In this document: in pieces, positions 26,211 through 35,649 of the stretch
How positions within the stretch are numbered: position 1 is the first letter of the stretch
Layout: the number at the start of each line of letters is the position of its first letter
Assembly: GCF_963855985.1 (NCBI RefSeq)
Contig: NC_087096.1
Span: 7,440,001-7,504,000 of the forward strand
DNA from: Ostrinia nubilalis
Taxonomy: Eukaryota; Arthropoda; Insecta; Lepidoptera; Crambidae
DNA: 64,000 bases
Direction of reading: 5' to 3'
The notes under the pieces: model-generated
What the model saw: only the letters and a program-made list of their open reading frames with translations
Database searches by the model: none
What the model was told of the DNA's origin: nothing
Translations under genes and position numbers: made by a program

Positions 26211-26797
26211 TTGTCTAATTAGTCTACTATACGTACGAGCAAAAGTATGGAATGCCCCCTTGTGTTTTATTCTGAGCGATCTTAAGAACTGAATGACTAT
26301 GACAATGTATCTATGGTATCAATTTAAAGTTTTTAATATTTCCTTTATAACTAAGGGTATTTTTTTTATTTATCTTCTTTTACTCATTTAGCTTATGATC
26401 GCTTGAATCAAATAGTCACCCTATTTCATTCCATAAATCTTTGATTCTGGCACATTTATTCCAGTAGTGTAAACACTACAGCAGCCAGTCTGGTCGGCGA
26501 GTAAGCGTCACCTCCGTCTTCCTCGCCAATGCCACCCGATCGAATTATGAGTTAAATCGAGTCACCGTCGCCGTCGAGCCCTCACGGTGAGCTCAGCCGG
26601 TAAATAAGAAATAAATTTCTCCTAAAATAAATTCTTCGCTGATGACGAGAACACGTTCAAGAGGAAAATTAGAACAACACACCTTATTGATACGCTGAAG
26701 GTATAAACGTTATTTGATTCAGAAATCATTCTGTCGTTCAAATGGCTGAGGAATAATTTGATTTGACGAAAAAATATCTCAGACAATGCGAAGCAGT
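26211..26797. other. Gene-free DNA with a CpG-rich block
   Basis: No gene is recognisable. The CpG-rich block at about 26470-26600 (GTCGGCGAGTAAGCGTCACC, CACCGTCGCCGTCGAGCCC) contrasts strongly with its surroundings and is a candidate conserved non-coding element. Confidence 0.4.
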
Positions 26798-26936
26798 AGT
26801 ACAGTGAGCGTCAAAATAAATAGTTTGTAACAGTGACTTCAAAGTTGGCAACGCAACCTTATTCCAATTGAAACAAAGACGTGTTGAACTTTCTTGTCTA
26901 ATTTAGGTGTCACGAACTATTTGACGCTGATTGCAC
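26798..26936. mobile_element. MITE with AGCGTCAAA inverted ends
   Basis: The left end AGTACAGTGAGCGTCAAA pairs with the right end TTTGACGCTGATTGCACT (14 of 18 positions). Just inside, AATAGTTTGTAACAGTGAC pairs imperfectly with GGTGTCACGAACTATT. The length of about 139 bp and absence of a coding frame fit a MITE. Target duplication not identified. Confidence 0.65.
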
Positions 26937-26988
26937 TCATACCTATTAAAATTTCTTAGCGAATAGAGTCGCTTCTCAAACTAAATTT

Positions 26989-27114
26989 TAAATAAACAAC
27001 TTGAAAAAATCGAGAGAAAAAAGCTCAGTTGGAAGAGCAGTCGCCCGGCAAGCGGAAGGTCGTGGGTTCGAGTCCCGCCTTAGGCAGTTTCGATTTTTTC
27101 AAGTTGTTTATTTA
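26989..27114. repeat. 25-bp perfect inverted repeat enclosing a tRNA-like loop
   Basis: The arms 26989-27013 and 27090-27114 are exact reverse complements (each contains AACAACTTGAAAAAATCGA or its inverse). The 76-base loop is a tRNA-like sequence starting at the first loop base. As DNA or RNA this would form a 25-bp stem capped by a tRNA-like fold. I do not recognise this arrangement as a known element class. Confidence 0.85.
27014..27086 (+). pseudogene. tRNA-like sequence (Ala-GGC-like) with ruined acceptor stem
   Basis: The 73 bases fit tRNA geometry exactly. The D stem GCTC/GAGC is at 27023-27038. The anticodon stem 27040-27056 has one mismatch and one wobble; its loop CCGGCAA puts GGC in the anticodon position. 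The T stem GTGGG/CCCGC with loop TTCGAGT is at 27062-27078. The 3' acceptor strand CTTAGGC plus A follows. The 5' acceptor strand is GAGAAAA, which pairs at only 3 of 7 positions, base 8 is A instead of T, and base 33 is C instead of T. It is therefore a tRNA pseudogene or tRNA-derived sequence, not a functional tRNA. The B box GGTTCGAGTCC is intact. Confidence 0.7.
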
Positions 27115-27606
27115 TAAAATGTAATCGTATTGTAACATCTGAATCATCATGAATTATTTATTATTAGCTTCTGTCAGCGGTGTCAGTCTCGTGAAAATTG
27201 TAAAATGGTATGTTTACTTAGTAGTTCAATGGTGTACCTAAATTAAAGAAACCAATAAGTACCTTTGGTATTTGTAACATTTGAATGTTTTCCTTAAATC
27301 GTTTTTTATTGATCCGACTGATCCTTAAATAGTAATGACTACCGGTCTTATTCATAATCATTTTTCACATTTTATCAAATGCTTATTAGAGGTTTATAAA
27401 ACGTTTGATAAAAATTGTTATTCATAATCGTCATTTAGCGCTAAAATCCTCTTATAACTGTGTGATAAGTTATCGAGAGCTCGGGCCTTGTTTAAAGCTC
27501 TAATAAACCTATTTTAACCTAACTTTTATAAATGTCATTTCATATGAATGTCACTTCGTTGGTTTATTTATTCAAAATATCCTTGCTGTGATCCTTGCTT
27601 GTGAAA

Positions 27607-28966
27607 ATGAATGCTATAAATGCAATTGTGCATTTAGCCAATAATGCCGACCCAGCGCGACGTAGAAAGCTCTACCGCCAACGAAGCAACCCATTCGATT
27701 TGCGGGACCTAAATTTTAAAATAAAATATAGGTTCAATAAGGACACAGTGCGCACCATCATAGATTTGGTGGAAGATGATCTGGTTCAGAGCGCTAGAGG
27801 TGGTGGCACGTGTCCTGAACTGCAAGTTTTAGTGGCCATAAGATGTTGGGGACGTCGTGAGGTAAGCACAAAAAAGTGTTTTATTTTATCCCTTTGTCGT
27901 GGCTGCTATAATTATTTTCATACATTTTCAGGTACAAGATGATGCTGGTGACCTCCATGGCCTAAGTCAGCCGACAGTGAGCCGGATATGCGCCAGAGTC
28001 GCGCATGCAATCGCGAATAAGGCAAATTCCTTCATCAAAATGCCTATCACTATAGGAGAGCAGGAAAGAATTAGTGCCAAATTTAGAGCAATTAAAAATT
28101 TTCCTGGGGTGATAGGAGCCATAGATTGCACCCACATTAAAATTAAAAAAACCGGAGGTGACATGGCCCAGTACTATATTAATAGAAAAGGCTATTATTC
28201 CCTGAATGTTCAGGTAAAATATATTTTGATTTTATACAGTTTACAACAGAGAAAGATTTGTTTTAATAATGTCTATAATTTTTACTTTGTATGATCTAAA
28301 TTTTAGCAACATTCAACACTATATTATTGGATGGATTACCTACAGGATACTGTTTTTTTTATTTTAGGTTGTCTGTGATGCTGACCTCAAAATAATGGAT
28401 ATAGTGGCTAGATGGCGAGGCAGTACACATGACAGTCGAATTTTTATGGAGAGCAATATAAAACAACGATTTGAGGATAGGCAGTTTAGAGGACGCCTTA
28501 TTGGCGATTCGGGCTACCCTCTTCTGCCATATCTATTTACACCTATTTTAAGGCCTAGTCGTCCAGAAGAAGAAGCATACAATAATGCTCACATCTCAAC
28601 TAGGAACACTGTTGAAAGGTGTTTTGGGGTGTGGAAGCAGCGGTTCCAATGCCTACTCCATGGCTTACCAGTAAGCCTCCAAAATGGAAAAGCTGTGATC
28701 ATAGCATTGGCTGTATTACATAATATAGCCATTGATATGAATGACACATTGTTAGGTAAATGTTATCAATTTGACTGTACATAAGGAATACAAATCTTTA
28801 TGACAAAATGTTAACAAATTCATAATATTTTTCAGAACAACATATGGAGCAGGTCCCTGTAACTCCGCAACTTTCGACGGAGAACAGTGTTCACGACAAC
28901 CGACCTTCATTGTTGAGGCGTAGGTCGCAGTTGATACTACAAAATTTTATAAATCAACATTTTTGA
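27607..28966 (+). CDS. Harbinger transposase (DDE nuclease), copy 1
   Basis: Splice model: exons 27607-27861, 27932-28213, 28368-28755 and 28836-28966, all with GT/AG borders and consistent phase, giving 351 aa. That is a usual length for Harbinger transposases. The start is the first ATG of the frame. A helix-turn-helix-like segment (LSQPTVSRICARV, about residues 96-108) precedes the nuclease core. The core contains the family motifs GAIDCTHI (D150), GDSGYPL (D226) and RNTVERCFGVW (E262), so all three catalytic acids are present. Known family role: cut-and-paste transposition in the nucleus, needing the partner Myb-like protein. There are no internal stops in the model. An AATAAA at 29084-29089 could end the transcript. 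I infer that the gene is capable of function; expression is unknown. Confidence 0.92.
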
Positions 28967-29208
28967 ATGGTACTAAAATACATTTTGATAAATTCCAACG
29001 ATTTACTTTTATGTAATGTCATTTGAGTTCATGAAAATGTTGTATTTTAATTTTTCAGATACTGTTCCTGGCATCTTAATGAAAATAAAAAGAATATTTG
29101 ATTGAAAAATACCTGTATTTCAATTTTCAGTCCAATTTGTTACTATCACAAAAACAAAACCTGTAGTTCTCTTTAAAAAAGCAATTATTCTGCAAAAATT
29201 CAAAACAA

Positions 29209-29505
29209 ATTACTTTATATCACTAATTTAAGTACAATTAGTTTCAACAAACTTACTTATTAAAAATCACAGTTCAATTCTTTAAAACAAAGAAATTGCT
29301 TAAGTATAAACGTTTCTATTCGGAGGTTATCAACCTTCTACATTTAAAACAAAATAACCATAATTTACACTATTATTATAAAGGCGAATGTTTGTGACTA
29401 GGCATATGTGTATTTACTTTATATCACTAATTTAAGTACAATTATTAAACTTACTTACTAAAAATCACAGTTCAATTCTTATAAACAAATTAATTGCTAA
29501 AACAG
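29209..29505. repeat. Internal direct duplication in Harbinger copy 1
   Basis: Two ~100-bp segments (29209-29310 and 29409-29505) share TTACTTTATATCACTAATTT, AAGTACAATTA, AAAATCACAGTTCAATTCTT and AATTGCT. They lie in the non-coding DNA between the two genes. The same duplication is present in copy 2 (about 33473-33769), so it predates the duplication of the element. Confidence 0.75.
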
Positions 29506-29564
29506 ATAGATTATATAGTCTCGAATAACATATAGGCTTCTTTTTATCCTGGAAAAATGCACAG

Positions 29565-29626
29565 ATCCTGTAGGTTACAGAAATAGTAGTCTACGCAGGC
29601 GGAGTCGTGGGCAACAGCTAGTTAAT
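29565..29626. mobile_element. Short dispersed-repeat tail nested in Harbinger copy 1
   Basis: The motifs GGCGGAGTCGTGGGCAACAG and CTAGTTAATAG, preceded by ATAACATATAGGCTTC, resemble the abundant tail family seen at 26026-26210. The same segment occurs at the matching place in copy 2 (33352-33413), so it was inside the source element before it multiplied. Confidence 0.6.
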
Positions 29627-29688
29627 AGTAATCTCAAACTCTTATTAAGTTATGACTAGTAAACATATTCATAGCCGTCTAAATATAT

Positions 29689-29962
29689 TGCAGAAACACA
29701 ATCAAAATGCGGATTGGAACTGCATAAAATACAAATTAAAAACAAACAGAAGTAAGGGAGGAACTAACTTATTATTTAGAATCTGTTAGTACTTGAAAAA
29801 CTTTAACATCAAAAGACTTATTATTCTTTATTAATGTGAGTGTAATATTTAAGTTTTTCCTGTAATAATTGATGCTCAAGATCCAAGTTTCTCCCTTTCT
29901 TCCGTTCGTTTTCCATTTGAACTTCATGCAGTTCAATCCGGCATTTTGATTCTGTTTCTGCA
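29689..29962. repeat. Inverted duplication of the Myb-like gene's last coding segment
   Basis: Bases 29689-29766 are an inverted copy (roughly 84 percent identical by eye) of 29884-29962, the coding segment near the end of exon 3 of the minus-strand Myb-like gene. The stop codon (29821-29823) lies in the 117-base loop, so a transcript that runs on would carry sense and antisense arms and could fold into a hairpin of about 78 bp. The same arrangement is in copy 2 (33016-33094 and 33212-33289). Confidence 0.8.
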
Positions 29963-30830
29963 ATTTCGGAAATCCTAACTTTGCTTAAATCAATTAAGCC
30001 TTCTTTGTTTAACAGTTTCCTTTTTTTTTTGATTGCTGGTGCTTTAAAATTAGGTTTTGCTTTATTTTCTTTTGCCTCTACTTTTTTATTTTCTTTATCT
30101 TCCAATATGCCTCTAGTAGTACAAGCATGTGTATCTTCTATTTCTTCATCAAGTACCACCAATTCATATTGGATTTCTTCATTATTTATCAATTCCTGAT
30201 CTTGCGTATTTTGAGTTGATTCCTCCTCTTGAATGTTAATTAATTCACTTTTATTTGAGTCCGAGTCAAATCTGTTAACATCGACTACAAATTCATTGGG
30301 CAACCAAGATGCTATATCATCAGCCCTATCGTCAGGCACTGATAATGGTGGACCACCGCCAGTTTTAATTTGAGCCTGCCTAGCAATGGTCTTGTCTTTC
30401 TTCGCACTGATTTTTATGAGGCTCCATTGCGATTTTAACTGGGTAATGGAGCGGTTCATACCAGCGCACATTGAATTAAACCTGAAAAAGAAATGACAGG
30501 ATTTTGAATTACAGGTAAAGGCAAAATTTTATATTGAAGGCAGAAATCAAAAGATGTACCAACGTTGTTTGTAAATCAGCCCAAGCCGCAACCTTCCGTT
30601 TATTCGTGTTAGTGTCTGTATTTTTATTTTCGATTGCATTTACTCTTTCTTTCACCAACTCTTTCAGCAAATACTGAAAAGCAAACACTAGGCGTCAAAC
30701 ATAAATAAAACCATGCTACAAAAATTAGTAGGCACTTTATCAGGCTAAAAATAAGTACTACCTTATCTTCCTCCAACCAGTTTTCTGATCGTTGCCTTTT
30801 AGGCGGTCTGTTCTCCTTCGTCATGGACAT
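29821..30830 (-). CDS. Myb/SANT-like Harbinger accessory protein, copy 1
   Basis: Splice model on the minus strand: exons 30830-30762, 30673-30564 and 30481-29821, giving 279 aa. The second intron needs the weaker donor GTTGGT; only this donor keeps the frame open and yields a continuous domain (WADLQ...FNSMCAGMNRS...LKSQW) typical of the Myb/SANT/MADF-like partner proteins of insect Harbinger elements. After the N-terminal DNA-binding domain come an acidic middle (EEIQYELVVLDEEIED), a basic KKKRK stretch that may be a nuclear localisation signal, and a charged C-terminus likely to be coiled-coil. In characterised Harbinger systems the partner binds element ends and brings the transposase into the nucleus; that role is inferred here. 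It converges on the transposase gene. No internal stops in the model. Confidence 0.88.
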
Positions 30831-31295
30831 AATTAGTATCCGATGTAACTAGCCGGGTCGTCGTAAGAGCTTATTGCAGAGTACAGGGTAAGAGGTACAG
30901 AATCCAGAACATACAATCCCAAGTTTTATAAAAGTTTGATAAAACTTGGGAGTTGATCGAAAAAAACCGAAAACTTTATTAAATTTTCGTGCCAAATGTC
31001 AATGTCAGTAAGTAAAACGTCACAGCTGCCAATTTTTTGTTTTTTTTTTTCTGCGATTTGTCTATGATTTTACATGGTCCATCAAGTTAAATCACCAAAA
31101 AAGCTGTTTTCGTTCATTCTTTTTGTATAGTCTGTGGAAAGAAAATATTAAACTCTGTTTTAGCTATCAAAGGTTTATAAACGATTATGAATAACGTTTT
31201 TTATCAGAGGTTTATAAGAGTGTTTTAAGCCTATCAAACGTTTTAGCTAATGTAGGTTTTAAACCTATATTAGCATTTTATTATGAATAAGACCG

Positions 31296-31384
31296 TTAGA
31301 TAATAACGTTAAAAACCATTTAAAATTCCTATGAGAACTTTTTCGACTTCTACACGGACGAAGTCGCGGGCAAAAGCTATTTGT

Positions 31385-31416
<32 letters not shown>

Positions 31417-31685
31417 TTCAGCCATAGGACGTCCACTGCTGAACATAGGCCTTTGTAAAATAATTAGACTAAATTATTAAAAGTGCCTACCCAAAGTCAT
31501 TATTCCACGCGGACGAAGTCGCGGGCACAGCTAGTTCCTTATAAGAATGAAACCTGGAAGAGCGTAGGCCGCGGACTCGAGGCAAGTATTGTGCCCTCGA
31601 AAGTTCTAACTTACGAATTATTACTTTCTAGGGCACAAATTACATAGTAGAAGTAATTAGGTGTTACGATGTTGGTCTACACGTA
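31296..31685. other. 390-bp spacer between the two Harbinger copies
   Basis: Host-type DNA with remnants of dispersed tails (GACGAAGTCGCGGGCAAAAG near 31358 and GACGAAGTCGCGGGCACAG near 31514), a hairpin (GTGCCCTCGAAAGT with its inverse, 31590-31636) and an RTE tail insertion. Its outer trinucleotides are TTA (left) and GTA (right). Reverse-complementing the spacer places GTA as TAC next to copy 1 and TTA as TAA next to copy 2, which restores a perfect 3-bp duplication for each element. Confidence 0.85.
31389..31451 (-). mobile_element. 63-bp RTE-like 3'-end insertion with 9-bp target duplication
   Basis: On the minus strand this is the last ~37 bases of the RTE-like element also found at 52280-52317 (CCTATGTTCAGCAGTGGACG, then TGGCTGAAATGA), followed by a run of TGA repeats. 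It is flanked by TTTGTAAAA on both sides (31380-31388 and 31452-31460). It is thus an extreme 5' truncation of a target-primed insertion. It lies inside the spacer between the Harbinger copies. Confidence 0.9.
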
Positions 31686-32147
31686 CGGTCTTATTCATAA
31701 TAAAATGCTAATATAGGTTTAAAACCTACATTAGCTAAAACGTTTGATAGGCTTAAAACACTCTTATAAACCTCTGATAAAAAACGTTATTCATAATCGT
31801 TTATAAACCTTTGATAGCTAAAACAGAGTTTAATATTTTCTTTCCACAGACTATACAAAAAGAATGAACGAAAACAGCTTTTTTGGTGATTTAACTTGAT
31901 GGACCATGTAAAATCATAGACAAATCGCAGAAAAAAAAAACAAAAAATTGGCAGCTGTGACGTTTTACTTACTGACATTGACATTTGGCACGAAAATTTA
32001 ATAAAGTTTTCGGTTTTTTCGATCAACTCCCAAGTTTTATCAAACTTTTATAAAACTTGGGATTGTATGTTCTGGATTCTGTACCTCTTACCCTTACTCT
32101 GCAATAAGCTCTTACGACGACCCGGCTAGTTACATCGGATACTAATT

Positions 32148-33157
32148 ATGTCCATGACGAAGGAGAACAGACCGCCTAAAAGGCAACGATCAGAAAACTG
32201 GTTGGAGGAAGATAAGGTAGTACTTATTTTTAGCCTGATAAAGTGCCTACTAATTTTTGTAGCATGGTTTTATTTATGTTTGACGCCTAGTGTTTGCTTT
32301 TCAGTATTTGCTGAAAGAGTTGGTGAAAGAAAGAGTAAATGCAATCGAAAATAAAAATACAGACACTAACACGAATAAACGGAAGGTTGCGGCTTGGGCT
32401 GATTTACAAACAACGTTGGTACATCTTTTGATTTCTGCCTTCAATATAAAATTTTGCCTTTACCTGTAATTCAAAATCCTGTCATTTCTTTTTCAGGTTT
32501 AATTCAATGTGCGCTGGTATGAACCGCTCCATTACCCAGTTAAAATCGCAATGGAGCCTCATAAAAATCAGTGCGAAGAAAGACAAGACCATTGCTAGGC
32601 AGGCTCAAATTAAAACTGGCGGTGGTCCACCATTATCAGTGCCTGACGATAGGGCTGATGATATAGCATCTTGGTTGCCCAATGAATTTGTAGTCGATGT
32701 TAACAGATTTGACTCGGACTCAAATAAAAGTGAATTAATTAACATTCAAGAGGAGGAATCAACTCAAAATACGCAAGATCAGGAATTGATAAATAATGAA
32801 GAAATCCAATATGAATTGGTGGTACTTGATGAAGAAATAGAAGATACACATGCTTGTACTACTAGAGGCATATTGGAAGATAAAGAAAATAAAAAAGTAG
32901 AGGCAAAAGAAAATAAAGCAAAACCTAATTTTAAAGCACCAGCAATCAAAAAAAAAAGGAAACTGTTAAACAAAGAAGGCTTAATTGATTTAAGCAAAGT
33001 TAGGATTTCCGAAATTGCAGAAACAGAATCAAAATGCCGGATTGAACTGCATGAAGTTCAAATGGAAAACGAACGGAAGAAAGGGAGAAACTTGGATCTT
33101 GAGCATCAATTATTACAGGAAAAACTTAAATATTACACTCACATTAATAAAGAATAA
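32148..33157 (+). CDS. Myb/SANT-like Harbinger accessory protein, copy 2
   Basis: Exons 32148-32216, 32305-32414 and 32497-33157 encode the same 279 aa as the copy 1 gene under the same splice model. The gene reads towards the transposase gene of its own element, and its promoter side faces the central spacer, as does that of copy 1, so the two Myb-like genes are divergently transcribed. The inverted duplicate of the exon 3 end follows the stop at 33212-33289. Confidence 0.88.
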
Positions 33158-33211
33158 TAAGTCTTTTGATGTTAAAGTTTTTCAAGTACTAACAGATTCT
33201 AAATAATAAGT

Positions 33212-33289
33212 TAGTTCCTCCCTTACTTCTGTTTGTTTTTAATTTGTATTTTATGCAGTTCCAATCCGCATTTTGATTGTGTTTCTGCA
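33212..33289 (-). repeat. Inverted Myb-exon duplicate in Harbinger copy 2
   Basis: Antisense copy of 33016-33094 located 55 bases after the stop codon of the copy 2 Myb-like gene, matching the arrangement in copy 1. It carries no frame of its own. Confidence 0.8.
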
Positions 33290-34011
33290 ATATATTTAGA
33301 CGGCTATGAATATGTTTACTAGTCATAACTTAATAAGAGTTTGAGATTACTATTAACTAGCTGTTGCCCACGACTCCGCCTGCGTAGACTACTATTTCTG
33401 TAACCTACAGGATCTGTGCATTTTTCCAGGATAAAAAGAAGCCTATATGTTATTCGAGACTATATAATCTATCTGTTTTAGCAATTTATTTGTTTATAAG
33501 AATTGAACTGTGATTTTTAGTAAGTAAGTTTAATAATTGTACTTAAATTAGTGATATAAAGTAAATACACATATGCCTAGTCACAAACATTCGCCTTTAT
33601 AATAATAGTGTAAATTATGGTTATTTTGTTTTAAATGTAGAAGGTTGATAACCTCCGAATAGAAACGTTTATACTTAAGCAATTTCTTTGTTTTAAAGAA
33701 TTGAACTGTGATTTTTAATAAGTAAGTTTGTTGAAACTAATTGTACTTAAATTAGTGATATAAAGTAATTTGTTTTGAATTTTTGCAGAATAATTGCTTT
33801 TTTAAAGAGAACTACAGGTTTTGTTTTTGTGATAGTAACAAATTGGACTGAAAATTGAAATACAGGTATTTTTCAATCAAATATTCTTTTTATTTTCATT
33901 AAGATGCCAGGAACAGTATCTGAAAAATTAAAATACAACATTTTCATGAACTCAAATGACATTACATAAAAGTAAATCGTTGGAATTTATCAAAATGTAT
34001 TTTAGTACCAT

Positions 34012-35371
34012 TCAAAAATGTTGATTTATAAAATTTTGTAGTATCAACTGCGACCTACGCCTCAACAATGAAGGTCGGTTGTCGTGAACACTGTTCTCCG
34101 TCGAAAGTTGCGGAGTTACAGGGACCTGCTCCATATGTTGTTCTGAAAAATATTATGAATTTGTCAACATTTTGTCATAAAGATTTGTATTCCTTATGTA
34201 CAGTCAAATTGATAACATTTACCTAACAATGTGTCATTCATATCAATGGCTATATTATGTAATACAGCCAATGCTATGATCACAGCTTTTCCATTTTGGA
34301 GGCTTACTGGTAAGCCATGGAGTAGGCATTGGAACCGCTGCTTCCACACCCCAAAACACCTTTCAACAGTGTTCCTAGTTGAGATGTGAGCATTATTGTA
34401 TGCTTCTTCTTCTGGACGACTAGGCCTTAAAATAGGTGTAAATAGATATGGCAGAAGAGGGTAGCCCGAATCGCCAATAAGGCGTCCTCTAAACTGCCTA
34501 TCCTCAAATCGTTGTTTTATATTGCTCTCCATAAAAATTCGACTGTCATGTGTACTGCCTCGCCATCTAGCCACTATATCCATTATTTTGAGGTCAGCAT
34601 CACAGACAACCTAAAATAAAAAAAACAGTATCCTGTAGGTAATCCATCCAATAATATAGTGTTGAATGTTGCTAAAATTTAGATCATACAAAGTAAAAAT
34701 TATAGACATTATTAAAACAAATCTTTCTCTGTTGTAAACTGTATAAAATCAAAATATATTTTACCTGAACATTCAGGGAATAATAGCCTTTTCTATTAAT
34801 ATAGTACTGGGCCATGTCACCTCCGGTTTTTTTAATTTTAATGTGGGTGCAATCTATGGCTCCTATCACCCCAGGAAAATTTTTAATTGCTCTAAATTTG
34901 GCACTAATTCTTTCCTGCTCTCCTATAGTGATAGGCATTTTGATGAAGGAATTTGCCTTATTCGCGATTGCATGCGCGACTCTGGCGCATATCCGGCTCA
35001 CTGTCGGCTGACTTAGGCCATGGAGGTCACCAGCATCATCTTGTACCTGAAAATGTATGAAAATAATTATAGCAGCCACGACAAAGGGATAAAATAAAAC
35101 ACTTTTTTGTGCTTACCTCACGACGTCCCCAACATCTTATGGCCACTAAAACTTGCAGTTCAGGACACGTGCCACCACCTCTAGCGCTCTGAACCAGATC
35201 ATCTTCCACCAAATCTATGATGGTGCGCACTGTGTCCTTATTGAACCTATATTTTATTTTAAAATTTAGGTCCCGCAAATCGAATGGGTTGCTTCGTTGG
35301 CGGTAGAGCTTTCTACGTCGCGCTGGGTCGGCATTATTGGCTAAATGCACAATTGCATTTATAGCATTCAT
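34012..35371 (-). CDS. Harbinger transposase (DDE nuclease), copy 2
   Basis: Minus-strand exons 35371-35117, 35046-34765, 34610-34223 and 34142-34012 give a product I find identical to that of copy 1 (351 aa; D150, D226, E262 all present). Splice borders are GT/AG at every junction. Start chosen as the first ATG of the frame, as for copy 1. Two intact transposase genes within 8 kb are consistent with recent activity or with gene conversion between the arms. Confidence 0.92.
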
Positions 35372-35649
35372 TTTCACAAGCAAGGATCACAGCAAGGATA
35401 TTTTGAATAAATAAACCAACGAAGTGACATTCATATGAAATGACATTTATAAAAGTTAGGTTAAAATAGGTTTATTAGAGCTTTAAACAAGGCCCGAGCT
35501 CTCGATAACTTATCACACAGTTATAAGAGGATTTTAGCGCTAAATGACGATTATGAATAACAATTTTTATCAAACGTTTTATAAACCTCTAATAAGCATT
35601 TGATAAAATGTGAAAAATGATTATGAATAAGACCGTAAATGTTTGAATA

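Larger units (their letters stand above)
27343..31295 (+). mobile_element. PIF/Harbinger DNA transposon, copy 1 (complete)
   Basis: This is a 3953-bp element with terminal inverted repeats CGGTCTTATTCATAAT and a subterminal TTATTCATAATCGT repeated near both ends. It carries two genes reading towards each other: a DDE transposase on the plus strand and a Myb/SANT-like protein on the minus strand, the standard gene pair of this superfamily. Flanking trinucleotides are TAC on the left (27340-27342) and TTA on the right (31296-31298), so it has no matching duplication as it stands. It is an inverted near-duplicate of the element at 31686-35635; position x here corresponds to 62978 minus x there up to 30883. 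Confidence 0.95.
31686..35635 (-). mobile_element. PIF/Harbinger DNA transposon, copy 2 (complete, inverted)
   Basis: This 3950-bp inverted counterpart of the element at 27343-31295 has the same CGGTCTTATTCATAAT ends. The 3-bp length difference is fully explained by three single-base indels: one extra C at 30884 in copy 1, and one extra base in each of two homopolymer runs (about 30960 and 31045 in copy 1). I noticed no coding difference. Flanks are GTA (31683-31685) and TAA (35636-35638), which do not match each other but match the copy 1 flanks after spacer inversion. Confidence 0.95.

Noticed and set aside
27014..27086. Functional tRNA-Ala gene
   Set aside because: The acceptor stem pairs at only 3 of 7 positions, base 8 is A and base 33 is C, so it would not be processed or charged normally.
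27343..35635. One single composite insertion bounded by the two outermost ends
   Set aside because: The outer flanks are TAC and TAA, which do not match, whereas flipping the spacer gives each copy its own exact duplication.
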